From: Phycisphaerae bacterium
Lineage (GTDB): Bacteria; Planctomycetota; Phycisphaerae; UBA1845
Reading direction: 5' to 3'
Length of the DNA stretch: 64,000 nt
NCBI GenBank assembly: GCA_029260215.1
Contig: JAJDDQ010000066.1
Coordinates: 124,001-188,000 of the forward strand
The notes beneath the pieces are model-generated. The model was not told the DNA's origin. It worked only from the letters and a program-made list of their open reading frames with translations, and did not search any database. Positions within the stretch are counted from its first letter, which is position 1; every line of letters starts with the position of its first letter. The translations under genes and the position numbers were made by a program. Positions 1 through 12,000 of the stretch are shown in pieces.

Positions 1-1
1 C

Positions 2-3000
2 AACGCGAATCTCGCTGCCAACGACCTGCTCGGTCTGGAAAGCGGGCAGGACCAGTTCACCGCGCCGCTGCTGAGCGGTTTGGAAGGCGGACAGGAATAC
101 TGGGTGCGCGTTGAGTCCATCGGCAACGTGGTCACCGACTATGCGATGGTTTTCAACATTGCATCTCTTGAAGACTCAGCCGACACCATGATCACGCCCG
201 ATGGCCTGCCGCTCGGCGACACGCGCGAGACGGCGGCGGTTCTGGACGTGGACAGGCCTATCAACCGCATTGATGAAGTGATCGGCGGCACGCTGGACAG
301 TGTGAGCGACGCGGACTGGTACAGCTTCCGCCTGGGCGAGACTGCCGGCGACAATCCGATTCGCCTGATCAGTCACACACCGCAGTCGGAAGTGACCATC
401 GCGGTGTTCCGTGACAACGAAGCCTCACCGATCGTCTCCGGCAGTGTTATCAATGATGAAATCGAACTGCTGCTCGACCCGACACCCGAGCCGGACAACG
501 ACGCGTCCAACACGGACGATGTCTACTTCATTCGCGTCACCGGCGATGGTCGAGCGCGTTACGACCTTGAGCTTGAATTGGGGGCTTCAGCGCCGTCGGG
601 GACGACGTTGCAGGATCCGTTCCAGCTTCCGCCGTTGGATCAGGTCTTGCCGATCGTGGACGACAGCCTCACTCTGCCCGGCGACGAAGCGTGGTATCGC
701 CTGACGCTCGACGCGGACGGCCGAAGTGGTGAAGGCATTCGCGTTCGCTCAGTCGGCGAATTCAGCGATGTGCAGGCCACCCTTTTCCGCGAACTCGATC
801 AAGGTGTGCTTGGCGATGAACTGGGCACGATCCAACTCGGCGAGTTGGTCGATTTCGGGGCGGAAGTCGCGGTTATCAACCGCGGGGCGCAGGTGCTGGA
901 CTTAGCTGGTCTGCCTGCGGGCAATTATGTCATCCGTGTTTCAGTCACGCCGCGTGATCTGGACGGCAACGGTGTCAACGATCCGACGGCGGCGGGCTAC
1001 GAACTGGCATCGCTGTCCAACCTCGTCATTCCGTCCCGCGTCAATCTGGCGGCTGGTGAGGCTGTCCAATTATCAGGCCAAACGCCGCTTGATCGTCGCG
1101 ATGTGATCGTCGGTGGTGCGGGCAACGACCGTCTACGCGGCGGCACGGGCGAAGATTGGGTGCTCGGCGGGGCGGGTAACGATGTGCTTTCCGGCGGGGC
1201 GGACCGTCAGGCCAGCGATCTTCTGTTTGGCGGCGACGGCGACGATATTTTCCAGGTCATCCCTGATTTCCTGCCGGAGATTCCAGGCACGGGGCGCAGC
1301 GGTGACCCACGCTTCCTGGGCGATGTGCAGGCTGCTGACGCAGCCCTTGCTGATATTTACATCGGTGGCGACGGCGACGATCAGGTGCTGTACCTCGGCG
1401 GCGATGAAGACGACTCGGGCACGCCTATCCGTGATTTCGTGGCCATTGGTTATGACCGATTCCTGCATCGCTACCGCATGACGGCATTGATTTGGGACAC
1501 GGGTAACGACGCCTTCGTGGTCGATCCGGAAACGGGCATATTTGAACAGGTATACGGATTCTTCCAATCGCGCGAGATTGAGCGCACCGTGATCGACACT
1601 GGCGACGGTGTTGATGTGGTTCATGCGGACGCCAACTATGTGCTCAACGGTGAGACATGGGGCATCGCACGCGGCGATGTCGAAGACGCGGCCAACGCCT
1701 ATCAGTCCATAGAGATTCGCGGTGGTGATGGGAAGGATTGGCTTTACGGTGGTGCCGGTCCGGATGTGATTTACGGAGAGGGCGGCAAGGATTTCATCGC
1801 CGGCGGTGAGGGCGATGATCGCATTCTCGGCGGCGCGGGCGATGACGAACTTTCGGGCAACCGTGCGGGTTTCGGGGTGTTGCTGCAGGGCGGCGATCCG
1901 GACAATCCAGCCGACTATACCTACGATGTGCTGTCGCCGTTTAGCGAGTTGCCGCCCAACACGCCGGACGACGGTGCTCTGCTGGGCGGCGGGGCGATCA
2001 TCGGTGATCCTCTCCTGCGTGAGGATTTCGATTTCGCTGCCAACTTGGCCAACCCGCTTTCCGAAAACAGACCCGCTTCGACGGGCATTGACATTCCGAC
2101 ACGCACGCTCGTGGACAACGCGCTGGACGAAGCTTACGCGGAAACGGGCGGCGGGTGGTCCGATTCGCCGGGGCTGAACGGGTTCGGCGGCGACCTGCGC
2201 GTGCATGCCGGCAGCGGTGTTGCGTCGGCGGTTGCGTCGTGGTCGTTTGAGAATCTTGCGTCCGGCTCGTATGAAGTCTTCGCAACTTGGCCCGGGGACG
2301 CGGTCAACCCGAACAATCTGTTCGCACCGAACGCACCGTTTTCAATCTATGTTGACGGTGACGACACGCCGGCTGATACGGTCGATGTGAATCAGCGGCT
2401 GGCACCGCAGGACGGCGAAGCACGCGGTTGGCCTTGGGAACGGCTGGGCGTGTTCACGGTCGAGGACGGCAGCGTACGCGTCGAGTTGAGCAATCAAGCC
2501 ACCGGCGTGGTCATCGCCGACGCTGTGCGTTTGGTTCCTGTCGAATCCCTGCTGACCGATTCGTTCGCGCTGGAAGGCCTTGATGGGGCGGTCGTGGACG
2601 AGCAAGACCCCGACATCATTCTCGACGAAGGTGACGGCCTGTCGATCATTCAGCGTATCGGCGACATTAACAACGACCGCGTGCTGGACTTCATCGTCAG
2701 TGGTTCGGGCGAAGGTGCCCGCGACAGTTACATTCTGCTCGGGCCTATCGACTCCAACAGCCTGTTCCGCGCGGACACGCTGGACCTCGACGGCGACACG
2801 GTCAACGACCTGCTGATTCGCGGCGAGGAATTCAATTTCGAGGTTTCGTTCGATACAGATAATCAACTGGAAAGTGCAGCCGACCTGTTCCGCGTGGCTG
2901 GACGCTCCGCCATTGTTGTGGATGGTTCAGCCTTGGGGCGACCGGCTCAGACGATGGGCGACATTGACGGCGACGGCATAGACGATCTGGTATTCGTTCG

Positions 3001-6000
3001 TGACGCGGGAGCCAACTGGATCGTTTCGGTTATTCCGGGTCGCAGTCCCGAAGTTGACGGTTTCGGTCGCAATCTGGACGCTACGTACGCGGAGTACCAG
3101 ATTTCGGTTCCGATCGCGGTGGCGGCTTCTCTGGACGAGCTGTATGTGCATGCGTTCGATTGGAACGGCGATGGCAACGACGACATTCTGGTGCAATGGC
3201 AGCGCGATGTGAACATCGGCGGCAACGTGGTCGGCATGCTGTTTTCGGGTGAGCAGTTGACCGGTGCGGGCAGCCTGAATCAGAACAACGCGATGGTGCG
3301 TTTGCGTCCCGACACCCTGCACGATCCGGGGGCATTCGGACGCAGCGATTTGATCTCCACGCCGATCGGCGATGTGAATGGCGATGGCTTCGAGGATCTG
3401 CTCCTGGGCGATCAGCGATACGACGTCAATCCCGGGCAGGCCAACACGGGTCGGGTTTATCTGATTCTCGGGCGCGACACAGCCGCATCGAATATTTTTC
3501 TGGACAGCACCAACAACAACTTGGTTCAGTCGGACTATGTCTGGGAGGATGTGTCGCTCGGCGGCGGGGTCTTCGCGCTGGGTGATGTGAATTTCGACGG
3601 CTACGACGATTTTGGTGTGTCGAGCACCACGCAATCCTCGGTGCAGTCATCGAGCGTGCTCCTGTTGGGCGGGTCCGAGCAGTTCGCGATTCAACCGACT
3701 TCCGCGCCGCCTGTGCTCAACAACTTGGACAATCTGCTGGTCACGATTGATCGCAACGTGCCGGCCGACCAGTTTGTCCAGGGTGATCTTTACCTCAGCG
3801 CGGGCGACTTCGACGGCGACGGCCGTACGGACTTGGCCGTCGGCGAACCGGTGCGTGTCATCAACTCATCACCGGTGGAGATTCAGCCAGAAAACCTCGA
3901 AGATTTCGAGCCGGGGTACGTGCACATCTTCTGGTCCGGTGCCGAGGTGGCTGTGAACGACCCCGTGCTGTCGCTCTCCATCGCGACAGCCGATGTGTTG
4001 CTGCAAGGCGAGTCGGCTGAGGATCGATTCGGTACGCTGTCCGCGTCGCCGAGCCTGGATATCGATGGCAACGGTATCAATGAACTTGTCATCGGCGCGC
4101 CGCTCGCGGATGTTTCCACGGGTAATGCGGATAGTGGGCCTAACGGTGCTGATCGCGATGCGGGTCGTGTGTACGTTGTGTACGGTGGCACTGGGCGTGA
4201 GGCTCAGATTCCGGTCAGCGGCATCACGTTTTTGACCAATCGCGATGTGCCGGGCAGCGGCATCTATGTGGTCGATCCGCCGACGGGTCAGCCGTTCCGT
4301 GGTGAAGCGTCCGTGCTGGACAACGCCGGCGCGCTTGTCGGCAGTGTAGGCCTGCCGGCGGACGGTCGGCTGGGAGCGGGGCAGTCGGTGGATTTCCGAT
4401 TGGTAGTAAACGGTGTGTTGTCCGATCCGGTCAGCATCGCCGACGATCCGAACAACGCTTCGCCGCAAGACCTGATCGACGACATCAACGCGGTGATGGG
4501 CATTACCTTCGTAGGCCAACAGATTCTCGGCACACAGGTCTCGGCTGAGCTGGACGAGGGTCGCCTGCGGCTGGCCACCACCGGCGGCGGTAGTCAGGCG
4601 GAGCTGTCCATCGAGTCGACCAACGATGCCACCAACGACGTGTTGGGTCTGCGTGAAGGAGCGGCGGGCCGGTACGAGTTCGAGGACTGGCAACGCTTCG
4701 TGACGCTCGGCGACGGGCAGATCGGTAACCAGATTCGCGTTCTCGACCGCGACCGCGAAACGAATGTTTTGAACACATCGAGGCCTGCGCTCGGCGGATC
4801 GTATTCCACCGCACCCATCGCGGGTCAGAACACGATTCGCATCGACGAGGGCACGCTTAACGCGAACGGCACGTCGTTCACGGTGGTCAATCCGCCCGCC
4901 TCTTTCGGTGACAGCCTCGAAGTCGGCGGAGCCGCAGGGCGTGTGGGAATTCTGGAAATCGACCTGTCGGATCTGCTCGGTTACATCGACGACGTTTCGC
5001 TGATTGAGGACGCGATGCTCGATCTGCTCGTCGCCCATACCGATTCACAGGTCAACCCGGGTACACTGACGGTCAGCCTGTTGGATGAAGAGGGCGATCT
5101 GAACGTGTCGCCGGCCGACGCCAGTCGAAGCAACGCATTCTTCGAGCAGTTGCAGCGGACCGAGACGGATTGGCCGACGAGCACGGACGCGATTGATTTC
5201 GTCGTCACGTTCGACTTGACGCAGTACATTCGCGATGCTCTGGCGGCTGGCAAGACGCGCATCACGCTGCGGCTGGAAGCGAACACGCCGCTGCCGCTCT
5301 TTGTCGAACAACTCAGCGTTGGCAACAGAACGCGACTGGAGTTCAACGTCGCGCCGCGTAGTGGCGTGGTTGTGGATGTCTTCGACGCTGAAGGCCATCG
5401 CTTGACCGGGACGCGCGTGATCGAAGGAACGTTTGAGGGACAGAACTTCCGCACAGAAGCAGGCCCGTCCATCGTGGACATGCGTGATTTCGACGCGGGC
5501 GAGTACTTCATCCGCGTGTACGATCCGTTCGAGTCGCTGTACGCCGAGAATCGCCCCGCCCGTCTGGATTATGTGATTGAAATCTCGCCGCCCAAGCTGG
5601 GCGATGCCGACGTGCCTTCCGACCGTGACGAGATTTACGGTGAAGAGGGCAACGATATCATCACCGGCAACAGCTACGTTGATCGAATCTTCGGCGGCTT
5701 GGGTATCGACGCGTTCACCGGTGAGGAACTCGAATTGCGTGACCCGGGCATCGTGACCGGCAACGCGGAAATCGACGACCTCCTGCCGGCCAACATCGAA
5801 CGCAGGCCCGAACCCGCGCCCGGCGAGGAAAGCAGTCTGATCGCCCGCCCGGACAATTTCGAGGTTGAGTTTTCACCTACCGCCCCCATCGATCTGGAAT
5901 TCATCATCGCCGACGCGCTGGGCTTGACCACGCTGACGCCCTCCGGAACCGAGCGCATTCCCAGACCGTTGTTGGCCACCGACCTGACCCAACTCAGCGA

Positions 6001-9000
6001 GTTGAATCTCAGCGGTTTGGGATTGTCCATCGTGGGCGATACCGTGGACGACCTGCAAGGTCTCGATTACGCAGTCAACCTCGAATACCTCAGCCTAGCG
6101 GACAACGATCTCCAGAACATCGGCTTCGTCCTGCCGGGCATCCGCCCTGAGCGTGAAACGCAGGGTGAGCTTGGCCTTAGAGGATTGCGTTACTTCGACG
6201 TCGATCGTAGTCCCATCGTTTCGCAGTTGAATGAATCGGTTTTGCCGTTGCTGCCCATCGAACCGCTTCAGCCTCTGTCGCTGCTGCGGAACATGCAGTT
6301 CCTCAGTGTGGACGACATCGACACGCTCGGAAACGGACTGGACCTTTCGCACATCGATCAGTTGGTCAACCTGCGCTGGCTTAGCGCGTCTGACAACAAC
6401 ATCAATAATGATATCGAGCCGCTGCGCGGCATGAACGCTTTGCAGTACGTGTACCTCGACGACAATGCCATCGCCGACAACGTCGAGACCGGCTTCTTCT
6501 CACTGAACGCGTTGGCTGGCGCGTCCGATCTGCGCTGGATTGATTTGGCCAATAATGACATTGCAGAGCTTCGTGATCTGGTCGGTGTCTATCTGGTGGA
6601 CGACAACGATCTCGAATACAGCGAACAGGGACCGGGCTGGCTGCATGATGAGAATGCTGGCGCGATCGAGGGCGACTACCGTGTTCTCTTCAACGGCGAC
6701 GACACGTCAACGGCGATTTCCCAGTTCCAGAATCTGCCCTCCGGGGACTACCTCGTCTACGCAACCTGGCCGGCGGATCAAAGTCGCAACACAGTCGCGT
6801 ACGAAGCCAGCGGCGAAGTCATCGATCCCAACTTTGTACCGGCCAACCCCAACGAAGTGATACCGCCGCCGACCGCGATGATCGATCAGGCTGCCTCCCC
6901 TGCGGACGACACGTTCCTGATCGATCTCGGTGCCGTCATTCGCGGTGACACATCGCTGCCGGTCGACGGCAATCTCGGTGCCCAAGCTACGTTCACTTTG
7001 AGCATTACGGGTGTCACGCAGAATCCGATTTCGCTCAATGTCATCGTCAATGATGCACCCGACACGGACAATATCAACGAACTCGTGGACGACGTGGATG
7101 GTAGCCTCGCCAATGCGCTGTTCTTCTCGCCCGATCTCCCGAACGATTCCATCCGAGCGATCCGCGTCGGCGATCGAGTCTGGCTGCGCACCGTAGGTCT
7201 TGGCGACGATGTGGTAGTGAAAATCACCGCCGCCAACAGTATCGCGGAAGACTTGCTCGGCTTGGAGGTCGACAGGAACTCCGATCCGCTGGGCTTGCCC
7301 GGCGTGGCTTGGCAGAACTTGTTCACAGCCGATCTCGTCGGCGATGATTTCGACATCGAGCTGTCCACCGTACCGGGCGAGCAGGGCACGACAGCCGCCG
7401 ATGCGATCGCGGTCGGCCGCGTCGATCCGTTCCCCAACCTGCAAGTCGTCAACCTCGCGGGCAACGCCTCGCTCGACAACCGCACGCTTCAATACCTGCT
7501 GGACGAGCTGCGCCTGCGCGTCGCGGACAACAACGATACTAGCGACACCATCTCAGACGCCGTCGTGACTGAATCGCTCGACAACACGCTGTTCGCCGTG
7601 TCGCCGATCGACGCTCAGTTCACACCAGCCGGTCAGAACATCGTCATACCCAACGCGCTGAATCTGGTTAGCCCATTGGTACCGGTGACGTTCTCAGCCG
7701 AGACCGACGATCCGAACGTGACGACGTTGGTGCAGGGCCAAACGCTGACACTCCTGCCCACGCCCGGCTTCACCGGCTCGGTGGTCGTCACCGTTCGGGC
7801 CGACGAAAACGGCGGCGGTCGATTCGCGGAAAGGCGTTTCGACCTGCACGTGGGCGTCGGAGCAGCCTACGGCAGTGTCTCCGGCCTGCAGCAGGACGGA
7901 TCAGGCCTCGCGTCGGACGACTTCGTTGAAGGTTTGACGCTGTTCTTGGATGAGTTCCGCAACGGCGTGTACGACGAGGGTTTCGAGCGCATCACCGTCA
8001 GCGATGTGGACGGCAACTTCGTCTTCACCGATCTCGATTTTCGCCCGACGAGCAACGAACAGGCCGTCGGAATCGTCCTCCCCGATACGAATTGGATTCA
8101 GACCGATGGCGGAAGCGATGACGAAGAACTCTACACCGAACTTCTCGACGTCCTCAATGGCGACGATATCACCAGCGAGGGATTGGTCGAGTTCGCCGGC
8201 GCCCTCTACTTCGGGGCAGACAACGGCCGACTCCTTCGCTTCGACGGCGACACGGCAACCACCGTCTGGACCGGCAACGATCCGGTATCGTTGGCAGTGT
8301 TCGGCGACAGTCTCTACTTCGGCGGCGACGGCCAACTTCAACGGCTGACGGTCGATGGGCAGGGTCAAACCAGCGTGCAGGAAATCACAGTCAACCCGTC
8401 CGGCAACGCGACGCCGACGGACATGACCGCTTTCGGCGATTCCATGTACTTCGCCGCCACCGGCTCAAATGGCGATCGCGAGCTGTACAGGTTGTTCTTC
8501 ACAGGCCAATCGCCCCAGGTCGAATTGGTGGCCGACATCAACCCGACCGGCAATTCCAACCCAGCCGAGTTGATCGTGTACGATCAGGACGTGCTGCTCC
8601 CGCCGTCGCTGTATTTCGTCGCCACGCGCGACGATGCCGGTCGCGAACTGTGGCGACTCGAAGGGCCAGCCGCCGCACCGCAGTTGATCAGCATCAATCC
8701 AGGCCCGGGCAGCTCGTCACCCACGAATCTGGCTGTGTACGACGGCGGTGGTGTGGATTTCCCCGCGTTGTACTTCGGTGCTCAGCAGAGCGACGGCGGA
8801 CCGGTCGTGCCCGTTCGCTTCCGCTTCAACCAGCTTGACGACAACTTCTACGATCAGGACATAACCAACCCCGCCGACTTCACCGTCATTGGCCAAGACC
8901 TCTACTTCGTCGCCAACGAACCGTCGATCGGTCGCGAACTGTTCCGCTTCTCACCAGGTGCTGCGATGGACCTGGTCGGCTTCGACATTCGAGGCGGCGT

Positions 9001-12000
9001 CGGGTCTTCGTCCCCCAGCGACCTCGTCGCCTACGACAACACGTTGTACTTCGCAGCCGCACAGGGAGGCGTAGGCCGGGAACTCATGTACATCGACGGC
9101 CAAGTCGCCGAGGTGGCCGCCGACATCAATCCCACAGGCTCGTCTTCACCTTCGTTCCTGACCGTCTTTGACGACGTGCTGACCGACGTTCCGTCCTATG
9201 GCCAATCACTTTACTACGTCGCGCGCAACGGCACCGAAGCAGCCGACCTCTGGCGATCGAACGAGATTCGCGGGCTTGAATCCATCACCACCAACGTTGT
9301 CACACCTCTGCACGAAGTCGCGACGCGACCGGGATTGGCATTCGAAGTCGTCGAAGGATTGGCTGTCCGCATCGACGGCCTGCTCGGCGACGCCGAAGTC
9401 AACGAAGGCGATCTGGTTTCGCTCGACGCGCTGCTGTCCGCCGAAGCAGGCATCGCCAACGCTCAATACGCATGGACCGTTGAAGCCGATAACGGCCAGT
9501 TGATCGCACCGGGCAATCAGCCCGCGTTCAGCTTCACACCGATCGACGATGGCGTGTACACCGTGAGGTTGACCGTCAATGACGGAAACGATCCGTTCCG
9601 AACATTGTCCGCCACCGCGTTGGTCGCCTCGGGCAACGTCGCCCCGACCGTGACGATCGTGTCCAACGATGCAGGCTTCCCCAACAACTACGACGAAGGC
9701 GACACCATCACGCTCGATGCGTTGATTGACGACATCGGCGACGACAGTCACACCGTGCTTTGGCAGGTCGTGTCCGACAACGGGCAGGTCGTTCCCGACG
9801 ACGCCGACGGTGAACTCGTCTTCGCCGCCGACGGGCCCGGCACCTACACCGTTACGGTGACCGCCACCGACGACGACGCAGCCTTTGATACCGAACAGGT
9901 CGTGATTACCGTGAACGACGTCGCGCCGAGCCTGACACTCGATGTCATTCCCGGTGTGAACGACGTGCTCGACGAAGGAGGAACCTTCGCAATCGACGGC
10001 TCCTTCAATGACGCCCCCAACGACAGTTGGACCGCGATCGTGGATTACGGCGACGGCCAAGGTCCGCAACCGCTGGCTTTGAACCCCGACCGCACATTCT
10101 CGCTTTCGCACCAGTACGCCGACGACGGTGTGTACACCGTGACGGTGGCTATCTCCGACGGCGACAACGTTTCGTCGGTCAATGTGGACGTCACCGTCAA
10201 CAACCTGCCGCCGACAGCCACCATCGATGACTTCCCCGCTGGCGTCGTGGACGAAGGCACACCCGTCACCGTCGCCGGGTCCGCGACCGATCTCGCGATC
10301 GATCTGGACGAAATCACGTTCCTGTGGAGCGTCGAATCAACCAATGGCCAACAGATTCCGGGCGGCTCGGGCGAACTGCTTCCGGACGGCAGCACAACCT
10401 TCTCCTTCACGCCGATCGACGATGGCGTGTACACCGTGTCGCTGGTCGCGTCTGACGAAGACGACGCCGGCGATGCGGATGTCGTCCAAATCGTCGTCGG
10501 CGACGTGCCTCCGCAGGTCGCGACGTTCGTCGATACCGCAGGCCCGTTCTTCGAGGGCGAGACGGTTGATCTGTCCGCCACCGTTTTCGATCCGCTCAAG
10601 GGTGCGGAAGAATTCACCTACGCATGGCAAATTGACGGCCCCAACGGGCAGCAGGTCGCCGGCGACGCTTTGAACCTCGCCTTCACCCCCGAAGATGACG
10701 GATCGTACGACGTTGCGTTCGACGTGTTCGACGGCGGATTGCTCGTCGGTTCGGACAACTTCGTCATCGATGTGCTCAACGTAGCCCCGGTGGCTGAGAT
10801 CGTAAACTTCCCAGCCAACGTTGCCGAAGGCTCGCCGGCCTTGATTCAGGGTGCAGGTTCCGACGCGGGCGCGAACGACGCACTGACCTTCGAATGGATG
10901 GTCATGTCCGGCAATGGACAGGTGAACTTCTCGCCGTCCAACACAGGCCCGAATTACGGATTCCTGGCTGAGAACGACGGCGCGTACATCGTCCAACTGA
11001 CCGTTACCGACGATTCCGGCGATTCGGACACCACCACCGTCGAGGTCAACGTCTCCAACGTCGCGCCCACGTTCAATCTTGACGGCATCGCGCCGGTGGC
11101 ACTCAGCGAATCGCTCGTCATCAGCGGACTTGCCGACGACGCGGGCATCCACGCGACACCCAACGCGATCAACGATCTGCTGACCGCCACCGTGAACTTC
11201 GGCGACGGGTCAGCCGATTCGACCCCTGTGATCGACGGCCAATTCTCCCTGGATCATCAATACGATGAGACGGGCGAATACGAAGTCATCGTCACCGTCT
11301 TCGACAACGACGGCGGCTCCACGACCGAAGTGCTCAATGTCGTTGTTTCGGATCTCACGCTCGACATCTGGCGATCAGCCGGTGACCACGCAGGCAACGA
11401 AGCCTCCCTGTTGATCGCGGACGATGGCACCTTCTCGGAACCGCGCGACGGCGGCGTCAACACGCTGCTCGTCGAGTTCAGCCGCCCGATCGATCCAGCC
11501 ACGTTCACGCCCGGTGCGGTGAGCGTCGCCGGCCTCGACGTCAACAATCAATCCGTCAATCTCGCGGGCATCGTGGTATCAACCAGCACACGCGACGGCG
11601 ACACCGTGGGCGTTATCGAGTTCAGCCAGCCGCTGCCCGATTTCAGCCGCTACGTTGTGGCGATTGACGGTGTGATGGCTGTAATCGATCCGCGGACCGA
11701 AACAATGATGCCGCTCGCCGGTGACGCGGACCGCATCATCACAGCCCTCGTCGGCGATGTCACCGACGACCTGCGGGTAACCAACAGCGACATCGGCGCA
11801 TTAGGAAGTTTGATTAGCTCGGGTGCAATCTTCGACGGGAGCGACATTCAACACGTCCGTGCCGACGTCAATCGCGACGGTGCGTTCGACTTGGCCGACG
11901 TTGCCATCGTCGATGCCCAACGCGGCAACAACGCGACCGCGATAGACGATCCGCAAATTCAGCCGCTGCCCGCTGCCTCAACTCAGCCGAATACTTTCGC